Counted from the first letter of the stretch, positions 1 to 11,229 are shown. The stretch: DNA of 46,405 nucleotides from Chara braunii (GCA_003427395.1 BFEA01000547.1:847657-894061); one strand, 5' to 3'. Notes: generated by a model from the letters alone, not told the origin. Numbers and translations are program-made.

Positions 1-256
1 TGTGGACTGGTAGCTCGGCGGGGATACGCCCACCGAAGGGAGGTGACAGCTCCCGTAAGGTGGAGGTAAGTCGTGCCTCGCGTAGGACCTATCCTGTCAT
101 AGGGGCTCGCGGGAGGTATGGTTGGCGCACTCGGCCGGAGCGGCTTTCAGAAGCTCCATGTATATTTGCGACGAAGGATTCGACCCAACTCCTGCGTGAC
201 GCGGCCGGGAGGGTCTCACGCTGCTTCGTGCGGTGCCGGAACGATGCGCTCGACAA
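1..256 (+). mobile_element. LTR 3' end (copy C1), cut by the window edge
   Basis: This matches the last 256 bases of the giant LTR family, closely resembling 20519-20776 and 32254-32510. It contains the A-box-like TAGCTCGGCGGGGA, the small hairpin GGGAG/CTCCC, the conserved GAG|GTAAGT donor at 63-71 and the terminal GCTCGACA. There is no primer-binding site after it, so it is a 3' LTR or a solo LTR. The rest lies outside the window. The flank starts directly inside the GTGAA tandem array, suggesting insertion into that array. Confidence 0.85.
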
Positions 257-1290
257 CGATGGTGAAAGATGTGAAGTACTGAAGTCATGAAAGGAGTGAA
301 AACCTGAAATTACCTCTCGCTCCCTGCATGGACGATAGTGAAAGTTGTGAACTGACTGAAGTGGTGAAATTAGTGAAGACTTGAAATCTCTTCCTCCTCC
401 CAGACAATAGTGAAAGTTGTGAATGAACAGAAGTGGTGAAGTTCGTGAAGGCCTGAAATTGCCCTTTTCCCCCTTCTTGCGACCTGCTTTGAGGATAGTG
501 AAAGTTCTGAACGAACTGAAGTGGTGAATTTAGTGAAGGCATGAAATCGTCTTCCCTCTGTGTGCACGATAGTGAAAGTTGTGAACGAACAGAAGTGGTG
601 AAATTAGTGAAGTTTTGAAATCACATCCCCTCCTCTTACTTGGACGATACTGAAAGTTAAGAACAAACTGAAGTGACGAAATTCGTGAGGGCTTGAATGC
701 AAGTTGTGAACAAACTGAAGAAGTGAAATTCATGAAGGCTTGAAATTGCCCCTTCTCTTTCCTCCTTGGCGCCCGCCTTGGAGGATAGTGGAAATTGTGA
801 ATTAACTTAATTGGTGAATTTAGTGAAGGCATGAAATCGCCTTCCCCCTGCGTGGATGATAGTGAAAGCTGTGAACGAGGCTGAAGTGGTGAGATTAGTG
901 AAGTCTTGAAATTGCCCCATCCCTCTTTGAGACGATCTTGAAAGTTGTGAAAAATAAGAAAGTTGTGAACGAACTGAAGTTGTGAAATTGGTAAAGGCTT
1001 AAAATCACTCTCCCCTTTTTACTTAGACGATAGTGAGAGTTCTGAACGAATCGAAGTGGTAAAATTCGTGAAGGTTTGAAATCACCTTCCCCCCTCTTTT
1101 TACTTAGACGATAGTGAAGGTTGAAGTGGTGAAATTCGTGAAGGCTTGAAATTGCCCTCTCCCATCCCTTGAGATGATCCTGAAGGTTGTGAAAAAGGTG
1201 AAGTGATAAAATTAGTGTAGGTCTCTTCCCTAAATTGCCTCGCTTAGATGTATTTGGACTAATGAACATCACAAAATCACCCTCCATTCA
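257..1290. repeat. GTGAA-rich tandem array, about 13 units of 65-90 bp
   Basis: Units begin with GATAGTGAAAGTTGTGAA and end in a pyrimidine-rich spacer. Starts are visible near 258, 333, 404, 491, 568, 646, 783, 858, 934, 1027, 1109 and 1173. Inside each unit TGAA recurs every 8-9 bases, giving a second, shorter period. Minus-strand frames stay open across several units because of the repeat phase and should not be read as genes. The units are well diverged, so the array is old. Confidence 0.85.
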
Positions 1291-2787
1291 TCATTGCAAG
1301 TTCTTTTTTCACCATGAAGAACACATCCCCCACTTTAAATTCAGGCCAAACAAACCACAACAAATTGCTCACTTCACCTTTTTCATCCTTGAATTTTCAG
1401 GTAGGTGATAACCGTTTGTGCTTCATTATATTCACAAGTTTTCTTTCACGACACCCGTTGTAATTATTCACTTCAAAATTGAAGTACTTTTTCATACAGG
1501 CAGGTGAAAGATAGAAAAAGTACAATCCTTTTCCTCATTCCAGTAGGCATAATCAATCTCTTTTTCTAACATCTCTCTCTACCTACCTGCACACCAATCC
1601 GAAGTAAACATGTTGGGAGAACAAGCAGAAATCTCATACCCAAAGTCAGACCTTTCCATTCAAATGCATGACTCGCACAACTTTCTCTACCTTTTCTTTC
1701 GAACGTTCAAAACAGTAAGGTCAAGCAAAGTGTGGGTTCGCACAGGTGTGAAGGGAAGCATGAGTCAATCAACTGACTGACCTTGAGTGAAGTTTGATAT
1801 GACTCACTCAAGAAAGTCGAGTAATACACCAATTAGATAAAAGTTAATCATCATTGAAGTTTAAACTATGCGGCCATAACTTTACAACTCATAACCGTTC
1901 CACTGAACGATGGTTCGCCTCTCCTCCAAGTGACCAAATGAGCAGAGGTTGGGCCATAACATAACTCAAGTGAGGTAGCCCTCCCGGAGGGTATCCTCAC
2001 AAATGAGTTTCAACATGATCCCAACGTCCCAAACTGATCTTTGCTTAGGACGTTGGAACTGATCTTTGCTTAGACCGATTCCAACATCCCAACACTGTCC
2101 CAATTGCACCACACTCTCCAAGGATCCTCCCCAATCAGCTGCAAGTTCATGACACCTCAAATCACCACGTCCGCTCAAAATAGCAACACTAATGTGTACG
2201 CCCCGATATCAAAATCAGACCCACTTGGTCCCTAAATGGTCCCATACAGTTTCACGTTACCAGCGCAACACTGGATGGTCTCAAACGACAATATCTCTCG
2301 CACCGCACGCCGCAAAAAAAAAAAGGTGGCCCTGGCTCAAACCGCATGTGCCGCGAACCCCAATAATCACTGTCGAGTACACCCACTCTACACTTTCTTC
2401 ATGCCCCTGACCCACACAACACTGCCGCACAATCCCAAATGTGCACCAGTGTCCATAAACTCCATACTACCGCCGGATCATGAGAGAATAGTCCACCATT
2501 ACCACGCACATCAAAAATTTAAGGCGGGATTGCCCCTCACCGCGCCGTCGAAACCGGTACCACGCCACCGTGCCAAAAAAATTGGCAGCAGTTTCCCACC
2601 GAAATGCCGCTGCCGTGCCAAAAATTTAGTAGCGTAACCTTTAAAAAAAAATATCGCCATTGTCGTGACGAAAAGAAATGGCAGCTCTTCCCCACCGAAG
2701 TGCCTCTAACGCCAAATGCTACCACCGTCGTTCAAAAGCACAGTCGTAAAAACCCATTCCGTTGTGCAATTTCCACAGCGCCTACTA
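1291..2787. other. Unassigned intergenic stretch
   Basis: No gene is supported here. Small structures are visible: a 9-bp inverted repeat CCAACGTCC/GGACGTTGG (2021-2029 and 2048-2056) overlapping a 17-bp direct repeat AACTGATCTTTGCTTAG (2032 and 2057), and two related segments of about 45 bp at 2569-2613 and 2664-2711 built around a CCCACCGAARTGCC core. The plus-strand frames at 2192-2828 show no domain and no coding signature. Confidence 0.5.
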
Positions 2788-3160
2788 AGTTGCTCCTCTT
2801 CTACTCGAAGCGGGAGCTAGCTCAATAGGTTTAGGTGTTGGGACTGTCAAGCACAGGGTGCAGGGAACGAATCCACCCGACCCCTGAGTTATCTCCATTT
2901 GTGAAGGAGCCCCACAACATTTTTATTCGGGCTAAGTCGGGTGGGACTTGAAGCCGCGACCTTCGTATTAGGATTAATTACAGTTAGTACGAGACCTGAG
3001 ACCCTGCTATAACGGGGGTCTGCCACTTGGCAAGCTAAGGTGGTTAAATGTTAGATTTTGTTTTGTTTTCTTTTCTTTCTTTTTATTGAATTTCATGTTT
3101 TTTTTCTCTTCTTTCATTTCTCGCTTTTTTTTCTTTTCTTTACCTTTTTAACTTGTACAA
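2788..3160 (+). mobile_element. Composite SINE-like element, copy 1
   Basis: It starts with AGTTGCTCCTCTTCTACTCG. A tRNA-like head follows, with A-box TAGCTCAATAGG (2817-2828) and a B-box-like GGAACGAATCC about 50 bp later. The right half carries a second tRNA-like block on the minus strand: GCCAAGTGGCAGACC near 3035 and TTCAAGTCCC near 2950. A long T-rich tail follows (3058-3150). The same order is found at 8447-8800. Plant tRNA-derived SINEs are known, and some end in T tracts. The end coordinate is approximate. Confidence 0.7.
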
Positions 3161-3418
3161 TTCACATTGCACTTACCTTAATAAATTTCCCTTGATTCTC
3201 AGGCAAATCCGTTCCCAAGGCAGTGTTCGATATCCTGATGTGGTAGCGATGCTTCGAGCAAGTTTAGTCGTACTGTGTCTGGCTCCGTGACAACGCGGAG
3301 TTGGTGAGTAGAAGCACAACGTGCATGACTTAAGAAGAACTAGGCGGAGGAATAAGTCGTGCGTAGGGGATAGAGAAGGAAACCGCGCGAGGGGAGGAGC
3401 GTTGGCAATCAAATAACC
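3161..3418. other. Short unassigned spacer
   Basis: It holds a minus-strand donor-like motif (ACTTACCTT near 3172) and leads into the purine tract of repeat family P. No gene is supported. Confidence 0.4.
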
Positions 3419-4320
3419 AAGAAGAAGAAGAAGAAGAAGAAGAAGAAGAAGAAGAAGAAAAAAAAGAAAAAGAAAAAGAAGAAGAGGAGGAGGAAGAACT
3501 TGAAGAAGAAGGAGAAAAGAGAGAGGAAGCGGGCGCAGGGAGATAACGATCGTGAACTGGGAGGAAAGGGGCACGAACACTAAAGAGAGAGGTACGAGAG
3601 CAAGGAAAGGGAAAGGCGCATGAGAGTGGGCATAAGTGGAACACACGGGGAGATGAAAAAGGAGAAGGAAAGAGACGAGGGGAGAGTGACATACTGACTT
3701 GTTGGAGTGCGAGTTTGCGCCTGTAGAATCCCCATGTCGTGGCCTCGGCATGTTGAAGGGTCGTGCTGCGTTGCGGTGCCGCTGTAGCTTGACGAGAGGT
3801 GTCACGACTTGGCAAGGGGGTTCTGCGCTCTTTGGCGTCCGAAGTGGCGCTAGGGAGAGGTAGCGCAGGTGATCTCGGCCTCGCATCCACTGCTTACCAT
3901 ACTGAAGGGTGGAGACTCATGTGATGTGTGGTACACTCGGTGATGGTATGGTGAGGACGAGACTGCCATCCGCCCGACTCGCTGAGATTTGCACTTATAT
4001 CGTTCGTGTCCTCCATGTTGTGGTCGTGGGGCGTTGCGCATCGTGGCGAGTCGTGTTGCTACGACTGCGACGAGATCGAGAACAGGTAAGTCTCTAAACC
4101 CGCGACTATACTCAGCTACCTCCATCGATGGGGTGAACAAAATCGATTGAATCTACAGCTAGCACATGAAAATATACACTGCCACACCAGTTTTGTTTTT
4201 CAGTATCGTACATATGGATCGTGCGACGGACTTCAGATTACTTCCATCGATGAGATGAGCTAAATCGAATGAACCTACCGCTACAACATGGAAGCATACA
4301 TTAATATAGCTACGGGTGAG
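3419..4320 (+). repeat. Purine-tract repeat family P, copy 1
   Basis: The order is a (GAA)n and mixed purine tract (3419-3700), a GC-rich middle, then GATCGAGAACAG|GTAAGT (donor at 4083-4091). After that comes a motif related to GAGCAAAATCGATTGAATCT, and then ACATGRAARYATACA before a GT-rich run. Copies 2 (9010-9800) and 3 (37900-38300) keep the same order. Extra copies of the terminal motif lie at about 4250-4310 and 4400-4460. The long minus-strand frames with poly-Leu or poly-Ser at 3173-3890 are translations of the purine tract. Confidence 0.6.
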
Positions 4321-4858
4321 TGTGTGTGTATGTGTGTGTGATAAAGAGACAAAACGAGTAAGTCCCAGATCCCTCGACTACCCTCATGGCACTTCCATGG
4401 ACGAGAATAGCAAAAGTGAATGAATCAACCTCTAGAACAAGGAACTATACACTGGTATACGTGTGTGTGCGTGTGTGCCGATCGCGCGGCCAACAACGTG
4501 ACATAGGACAAGCAACATCAATTGAATCTACCAATAGGACACAGATTTATGCACTACTACTACTCGTGTGTATGTTTGAGTGATCTCATGCTCGCTATAC
4601 ACCACCCGACATAAGAAAGCATGATTGTGCCAGACTATATCGACGAATTTTCACTGACTCATGAGGGGTTGTGTGTGTGTGTGTGCGAGTGGGAGTGTGT
4701 GTTTGAGACATAGAGAATCATACTTGATGCGCTACGGTCATTGTTGCCGCTATCACATACGTTTTTTCCCCGAATATAGCCCCCCCAATACTGATGCAAT
4801 GAACCAAAGAGATAGCTAGTATATTTTCATTACTATCCTATTATCATAAAGTTATTAT
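4321..4858. repeat. GT-rich and terminal-motif repeats after P copy 1
   Basis: Several GT microsatellites (near 4320-4340, 4460-4480 and 4670-4685) alternate with diverged copies of the family P terminal motif, including CCGATCGCGCGGCC near 4479, which recurs at 9679-9692. No gene is supported. Confidence 0.45.
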
Positions 4859-4980
4859 ATTATTATTTATTATTATTATTATTATTATTATATTATCTTA
4901 TCATTATTCTTATTCTTATTCTTATTCCCATTTTTATTTTTATTTTCTTCTTCTTATTATTATTATTATTATCATTATTT
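4859..4980. repeat. (ATT)n microsatellite, imperfect
   Basis: Runs of TTA/ATT with TTC and TTTTTA interruptions. The minus-strand frame with poly-Asn and poly-Lys here is its translation. Confidence 0.9.
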
Positions 4981-5690
4981 TTGGAGTATGTGAGCAATAA
5001 AGAAAAAAAACTCGTGTTGAGGAGAGTAGCAAAAGAGAGAAAGAGGTAGAGAGGAAGAAGAGCACTGGGGAAGGAGTTCAACAAAAGGTGGGGGACATGG
5101 TCGCTGCGACGAAAGAGAAACTACTAGCTGGAGGAATGTCAAACAACGTCCCAAGGGAACAGGAAGCAGGAGGAGATGGAGAAGGATAGGAAGCACGACG
5201 TGAGCGATGAGCAGGTGACCATGCGGAGTTTGAACGTCAGAGCGAGAGGGTAGCCGGGACAAATGTCCGAAGCAGGATTTGCGACAGAATTCTAAATGTA
5301 GTTCCTGTTTGCTAGGTCTTCTGATTGTTCTCAGCGCATGCTCCTATCCGAAGGCTCACACACACCTATTTCAGGGGAAGTATCGCACACACCTATGCCT
5401 CGGAAGTTGGGGTACAAGCCTTTCAAAACACGTTGTAATGTATTCTGGCACGTGGCGAACGCTGCGGACAATACCGCAAAGAAATAGTTGGGAAACGCTC
5501 TCCATAGATGCTTCCAGATGAAGAAGAGAGAGCGTTGGTTAACTGTCTCCGCCGATGCATCATCGTGATCTACTTAGAGAGAAAGAACTGAAAACAGTCA
5601 ACCCTCAGTGTTGGACCTTCTGCCTGTGTCCACTGCGCCATTTGTGCATGTGTGCGTGAGTGTGTGTGTGTGTGTGGGTGTGCAGTGACA
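4981..5690. other. Unassigned stretch
   Basis: A purine-rich start (4990-5070) is followed by unique-looking sequence and a short (GT)n at 5659-5680. An 80-residue frame at 5279-5521 has no recognisable domain. I see nothing else. Confidence 0.4.
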
Positions 5691-6045
5691 AATAGACAGT
5701 CAGAGATAGACAAAAACAGACATGACAAATAGGCTGAAACAGACAGACAGACGAGCAGACATACAAACAGATAAACTAAGACAAACATACAAGCAACCAA
5801 ACAAACACGGACGGGGAACCAAACACACATGGACATTGAACCAAACTGACACAGCCAGGCAACCAAACAGACACAGACAGGGAGCTAAACAGACACAGAC
5901 ATTCAATTAAACAGACACATACAGGCAACCAAACAGACATAGAGAACAAACAAAGACATTCAACCTAACAAACATAGTCAGACAGACAAACCTACACATA
6001 CTGTCAAACAGCCAGATACAGACAGACAGACAAACATACGTAGAT
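5690..6045. repeat. Degenerate ACAGACA/ACCAAACA tandem repeat
   Basis: CAGACA, CAAACA and AACCAAACAGACA words repeat for about 350 bp, with loose periods of 4 and about 24 bp. The minus-strand frames rich in Cys, Val and Leu are repeat translations. Confidence 0.85.
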
Positions 6046-6949
6046 GAAGAGGAGAGTCGCTTACCTTTGACGAAGGAGCTAGTCTCGGGTTGTTGTATTC
6101 CTCGTTGTTGAGCGCTTAGTACCTGGATCTCCAAAACAGTTTGAGTCTGGTGCATTGCTAGGATTTCCAAGTTGCACATATCTTAACTTTGCATCTCTGA
6201 TCCCCTGTGTGGATTTCGTGTGAGCTCTCAATCTCTAGTTGTGTGCGTGCGCATGAGAGAGAGAGGGATTGAGAGAAAAGTGAGACAAAGATGAGGGTGA
6301 TGATGTCGCGAGGTACGTACCTGGTGTTGACAATGGTTTGCGTAGCCGACGTATGCATGTATTGCGGTTCCGCTGCTGATGTCAACTGGATGCATTATTA
6401 ATTCGTAGTCTGATAAAAGCTGCACGTAGTAGTCTGGGCGAAAGTAAGGCTCTGAATACTTATGTTGGTGCCATCGAGAGTGTAGAGTACGCTCTCTCTA
6501 ACATTCAGATTTGAAACTTTGGTTCTCCATGGGTGAAATATCAGTACACTGCTGCTTTCAGGATCGTGTCCGCCTTCCTTGACTCTAAGTAAAACTTTTG
6601 CGATATAAAATTTGTCATTCCGCTAGTTGCCCAATTTTTATTACGGTTATTATTATTATTATTATTTATTTTTTCCATTTTGCTATTGCTATTATTGAAT
6701 ATTGTGTATTAAACGGAGGGCAGAAATGAAAAGAATGTGCAGCAGTGGAGAGGAGAGAGATATTATCACTGGGTGATGGTGCCTACCTCCTCCATCCTCC
6801 TCCATTTTTTTTCATTTGCAATGATTCTCGAAGATACCTACCTTCTTAATTATAAATGACTAAAGGTATATTGTCACTGAGACAATCCTGGGTTTTCTAC
6901 TAACTCAAAAACTCAGACCATCGATTGCATAGACTAGACATGACTGATA
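6046..6949. other. Unassigned stretch
   Basis: Contains minus-strand donor-like motifs (GCTTACCTTTG near 6060, GTACGTACCTGG near 6313), a (GA)n run at 6255-6270 and a short (ATT)n at 6646-6666. No gene or mobile element is recognised. Confidence 0.4.
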
Positions 6950-7660
6950 ACGGGGCGATTGTGGGAGCTCTGTCGGAGTTTAGGAGGGACTCTGGAGGCA
7001 GGGAACCATGAGGTACGCGTCACCTACTCCTTTTTCGTATACCTTTACAAACTACATTTCGGTGTTAGGCTACATGCATGACTGTACAACATACTGTTTG
7101 TGTTTTCTTCATGACTAAGAGTATCTAAACGGAAAATAATGTATGACGTAAGTAACAATCCCGCCTGATGGAAGGAAGGAACTTAAAATAACCGAGAAGG
7201 AACCTAGGATTTATTGGATTTGGAGAATAGAGTGGTGCGATGGAGGCTCGTGTGTCAGCCGTGGTGCTACTTGTGTATGTGCTGACTCAACGAACGGATG
7301 GCAATGAGGTACTCATGTGTGAGTTACCTTACCATCTGTCGGATCGACTGTCGACGTGAAGGAGAGAGATGTCTGACATTTGGAAATGATAAGGGGAGGC
7401 TCTTATGAGGGTCGCCCTGTCAACCCACCGGACCAGTCTCCGAAGGCAGTAGAAAGCCCATGTATGGGTTGGACACTTGCGCTATAAGACGGGGACGATT
7501 GACACAATCAAACGGTGACGGTCTCAAGTGTGTCCTACCTGACCACCTTTTTTAACTAGAGATCTGCTTGATGTCGCAGCCGCATGAACTAACTGCCCAA
7601 CTATGACCAAGCAAAGTGTATGGCAAGTGAGGTAAAGACTTTTGTGAAGAATCATTTCGT
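6950..7660 (+). mobile_element. LTR X, left fragment
   Basis: Bases 6957-7020 match a mid-LTR segment of element D (about 17578-17640): both contain GGGAGCTCTG, a GGAG-rich stretch and TCTGGAGGCAGGGAA. Downstream there are nested hairpins of the LTR array type, for example GATGG (7297-7301)/CCATC (7332-7336). The fragment stops where a new LTR start begins at 7661. Similar AGTAGG-type hairpins resume after 32815, so this is probably the left part of an LTR split by later insertions. Confidence 0.55.
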
Positions 7661-7668
7661 TGTCGGAC

Positions 7669-7694
7669 CAAATACCCTTACAAGGGTATTTGGC
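7669..7694. repeat. LTR-start palindrome, LTR O
   Basis: Arms CCAAATACCCTT and AAGGGTATTTGG are separated by two bases, 8 bases inside the LTR start. Equivalent palindromes occur at the other LTR starts (14451, 26189 and about 46290). Confidence 0.9.
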
Positions 7695-8221
7695 CATGCT
7701 TTTGCATTCGACACAGTGACGACGTCGGCTACCATGACGACACCGGTCTGGAATGGAAAGGGTGTGTACGCCTTAGCGTGACACTCGAAACGAAGTCCTC
7801 GGCCAATGAGGCCGGGGCGAAATCGGTGAGAAAATTTCGAGAGTATAAGCGCGCGTTATTATGCCGCGCACTGTGATGGTTAGGATCAGTAGTAATACCC
7901 TCCGACCGAAAAGGTCGAGGGGCTGATTGGCTTAGTATTGTGTCAGGTAGATCTACGACACACACTGAGATTTGGGTCGGTACCTGCCTACCAAGTGGTG
8001 GTGCGCGTCTAAAAATACCAACTTTTGTCTTCTTCTGCTCGACCTCGAGTACCCGACACATCTATCTCTACTCGGTGTAGCACCGACCTACCTGCTACTT
8101 GATTATTTCCCGCTACTCTTAAGTATCGCGGGCCTTTTTGCCCGCCACTTGAGTGTTTTTCCCGCGGCAACCCTCAATGTCATGGCTACAGGTAAGTACT
8201 TACCCTCGGACCTTTCGAGCA

Positions 8222-8446
8222 ATTGAGTGTTCTTGAGGGGTCACACACACACACTCAAGCCGACAAGCACTCAGACAGACACGCAGACTAGCAAGCACGC
8301 ACGCCCACAGAGCTGCGGGTCACACCCTCACTCAGTACGATAAACACTCGGACGGGCGTACAAACCAACAAGTGTGCACGCATACAAACTTGGGAAACGG
8401 GCTCAGACCAATGGTCGGACTGAGCCCAACTACGTTACACATACAG
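8222..8446. repeat. CA-rich degenerate simple sequence
   Basis: A short (CA)n at 8242-8256 is followed by GACAAGCACTCAGACAGACACG-like degenerate repeats up to the SINE boundary. Confidence 0.5.
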
Positions 8447-8800
8447 AGTTGCTCCCCTTCTACTCGAAGTGGGAGCTAGCTCAGCAGGTTTATGTGCTAT
8501 TTGGTAAACAGGGGTTGCAGGGATCGAGGCCTATGGACCCCTGAGCTAGCTCCCTTTTAACGAGGAGCTCAACTGTATTTTGCCCCGGTCTCAGACAACC
8601 GGGACTTGAACCAGCGAAGTGAATACTAGGATTAGTTATAGTTAGTTGAGCCCCTACTTAACGGGGAGCCGACACTTGGCCGGTACATGTAACTGGTAGT
8701 TGGATTTTACTTTTTTTTTTTTTTTTTTGGTTAGATTCATTTTCTTTTTAGTTTTCTTATTATTTATTTATTTATTTTCTTTTGTTTTCAACCGTAGTTG
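8447..8800 (+). mobile_element. Composite SINE-like element, copy 2
   Basis: It starts AGTTGCTCCCCTTCTACTCG like copy 1. The head has A-box TAGCTCAGCAGG and B-box GGATCGAGGCC, bounded by inverted GGGAGCTAGCTCA and TGAGCTAGCTCCC (about 8470-8552). A minus-strand B-box (the complement, GGGACTTGAACC, is near 8609) and CCAAGTGTCGGCTCC at about 8665-8680 form the second, opposing tRNA-like block. The T-rich tail is at 8708-8785. The A/B box pairs match RNA polymerase III type 2 promoters. Confidence 0.72.
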
Positions 8801-9009
8801 GTCTTCATAGATTCACGTTCATGAATCTGCGTCCGAATTCGGGGCAGATTCAGTGAAAGAAACTAGGGAGTTTTTTTTTGCTGCAGCTCGGCCCCGTAGC
8901 GACCGCGATCATGCAGGATCTATCTGCGACGTGGTGAAGGTCGCTGCCGTGGGGGAGTGGGTCACCGCGAGCGGAAGGCGACCGATGAGCGAGCGGAAAA
9001 CACCGGAGA
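8801..9009. other. GC-rich lead-in to P copy 2
   Basis: Contains GACCGCGATCATGCAGG and a region rich in GCGAGCGGAAGGCGACC. Frames through it run on into the purine tract and are not credible genes. Confidence 0.35.
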
Positions 9010-9444
9010 TAGCGCGTGGGGAGAAGAAGAAGAGGAAGAAGGCGAAGAAGAAGGAGAAGAAAGAAGGAGAAAAAGAAGGAGGAGGAAAAAAATAAGAAGA
9101 CGGGGAAGTAGTAGTGGGAGAAGAGAGGGAAGGAGAAAGAGCAATGTACCTGGCTTTGTGAACGGTGATGGCGACGTGAGACTGGGCTCGTCATCTGCCC
9201 GACATGATGGGGAACGCGAGCGTGGCCTACGGGGGTAAGAGGAGACGGGCGCAGTTCTCGACGTGACAAGTCGAGGAAGAACGCGGAGAAAGCAGGGAGA
9301 CCGAGCGGTAGGAAAGAAAAGAGATGGCTGCCAAGGAGAAAAGGGGAGCGCCGTGAGTGGGAGTAGGGCGTGTAGGAGTGCATGCGCGGAGGATCGAAGA
9401 AACGGGCGTGCGATGAGGAGAGGAGTAGGAGAAGGAGAGTAGTA

Positions 9445-9477
<33 letters not shown>

Positions 9478-9797
9478 AGGAGAAGGAGAGAACGAGGGGA
9501 GAAAAATACTTACCTGAGCATGCGGTTAGACGACGGCGACGATGACAACGACGACAACTATGACTACGACGGCGACGAGGACAAAGATAGAGATTAGGTA
9601 AGTTTCCTATCACTGCGACCTACTACCCCGAACCAAACACTACTACATCTACGTGTATAAGTGTGTAAGCGAGTATACCGATCGCGCGGCCGAGTGTGGT
9701 GCTTTCATGATAGTGTGAGCAAAAGCGAATGAACTCACCCCTACAATATGGAAATATACATTGGCATGTGTGTGTGTATATGTGCATGTGTGTGTGT

Positions 9798-9799
<2 letters not shown>
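9010..9799 (+). repeat. Purine-tract repeat family P, copy 2
   Basis: Purine tracts at 9019-9135 and 9410-9505, a GACGACGAC-rich block, then GATAGAGATTAG|GTAAGT (about 9586-9603). The terminal motif GAGCAAAAGCGAATGAACTC follows, then CTACAATATGGAAATATACA and GT repeats. A minus-strand donor-like ACTTACCTGA lies just after the purine tract near 9510, as in copy 3. The Arg/Glu-rich frames are tract translations. Confidence 0.6.

Positions 9800-9872
<73 letters not shown>
9800..9872. repeat. (AG)n microsatellite
   Basis: Uninterrupted AG dinucleotides, about 36 copies, following a GT-rich run. Confidence 0.98.
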
Positions 9873-9876
<4 letters not shown>

Positions 9877-10269
9877 CATCAAGGTTCTTGGGTACACGTA
9901 GGATCTGTGTGTTGGGAACGAGGTTGTGAGTGATACGAGAGACATACTTGGTGATGATGCGTGCGACATTGGCCGCGATCCGCTCGTAGTTCCAAAGAAC
10001 GGTTGTCGCCATCATTCGGCGTTGTAGTAGTAGGCTAGATAGGATCTGCCATCTGTAGTCTGGCGCCGAACGCCAGGTAGGATGTCGACATTGGTTCTTG
10101 TTGATGATGATGAGACTATGCCGGCATTGTCAATTATGAGTTTTTGCTGTGCTTTTATTTGGTGGGACTCCTGATGCAATGCTGCATTTGGTTTGAGGTT
10201 ACGACTATCTGGTCACATGTATGGTGTTGTTTGATTTTTGAAGTTCGCCGTCCCTCATTTTTTCTTGGA

Positions 10270-10305
<36 letters not shown>

Positions 10306-10306
10306 G

Positions 10307-10337
<31 letters not shown>

Positions 10338-10704
10338 GGTGCATGGTGGTTCTGGGTGCAAGTGGCGTCTTTGTGTTGGGGAACAAGGTTGTGAGTGAAG
10401 CGCGAGACATACCTGGTGGTGGAAGCGTGCGACATTAGTCACGGTATGCTCGTACTTCAGGAAAGTTGTTGTCGTCATCATTCGGCATTGTAGTTTAGGC
10501 TAGATAGGATCTGCCATCTGTAGTCTGGGCGTCGAACGCCAGATAGGATATCAACATTGGTTCTTCATCGATTTTGATGATGAGACTTTACCAACATTGT
10601 CAATTATGAGTTTTTGGTGTCTTCTTATTTGGTGAAACTCGTGATGGAATTTTGTTGTTGGTTCGAGGTCACGACTATCTGGTCTTGTGTGTATGATGCT
10701 GTCA

Positions 10705-10772
<68 letters not shown>

Positions 10773-10783
10773 TATTATTATTA
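9873..10783 (+). repeat. Tandem duplication of about 465 bp, each copy ending in (ATT)n
   Basis: Copy a (9873-10337) and copy b (10338-10783) share long stretches, such as CTAGATAGGATCTGCCATCT at 10035 and 10500, and TGTCAATTATGAGTTTTT at 10127 and 10597. The spacing is 465-470 bp. The ATT tracts (10272-10337, 10707-10783) fall at the same place in each unit, so the microsatellite was probably copied with the unit. Copies differ at many sites. The Ile/Asn/Tyr-rich frames are microsatellite translations. Confidence 0.9.
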
Positions 10784-11229
10784 GTGAAATAAGACTTGCT
10801 TTCATTCACACTTCTCATGCATGCAAACATGTGCGCAACAAACCGGCGACAATCGCCCACTCAAACTCAGAGATATTGTAATCGAGAAACACAGTTTAAA
10901 TTTAAGTTCACTTCAATGACTGTGGCGACTTAGCGCCCACACAACTCTCTCTGTTCGCATACACAGGATCACCCTGGATATCCCACACTCATACACACTG
11001 TTCTTACACTCTCACACATAGTGACACACTACTACTAACACTAACTATGACACTCTATCTCTGTCACGACCCACTTCGTCTTCGGGCTCACTGCAGACCA
11101 CCTCGCACAAGTCGCTCAGGTAGCGCTTCCACATGGCTTGTGCAGGAAATGAATGAATGACTGATTGTTGCCCCTTGATTTATGCTTTTGTAGCTTGCTT
11201 GACTGGACCTGGACTAACTGGGACTGTAC
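10784..11229. other. Unassigned spacer
   Basis: Mixed sequence turning into CACA-rich text near 10990-11060. No gene is supported. Confidence 0.4.

Noticed and set aside
3173-3890. 237- and 186-residue minus-strand frames with poly-Leu and poly-Ser
   Set aside because: They translate the (GAA)n purine tract in different phases and have no domain.
8470-8552. Functional tRNA gene
   Set aside because: A and B boxes are present, but no full cloverleaf with an anticodon arm could be drawn, and the unit is repeated with a T-rich tail as in SINEs.
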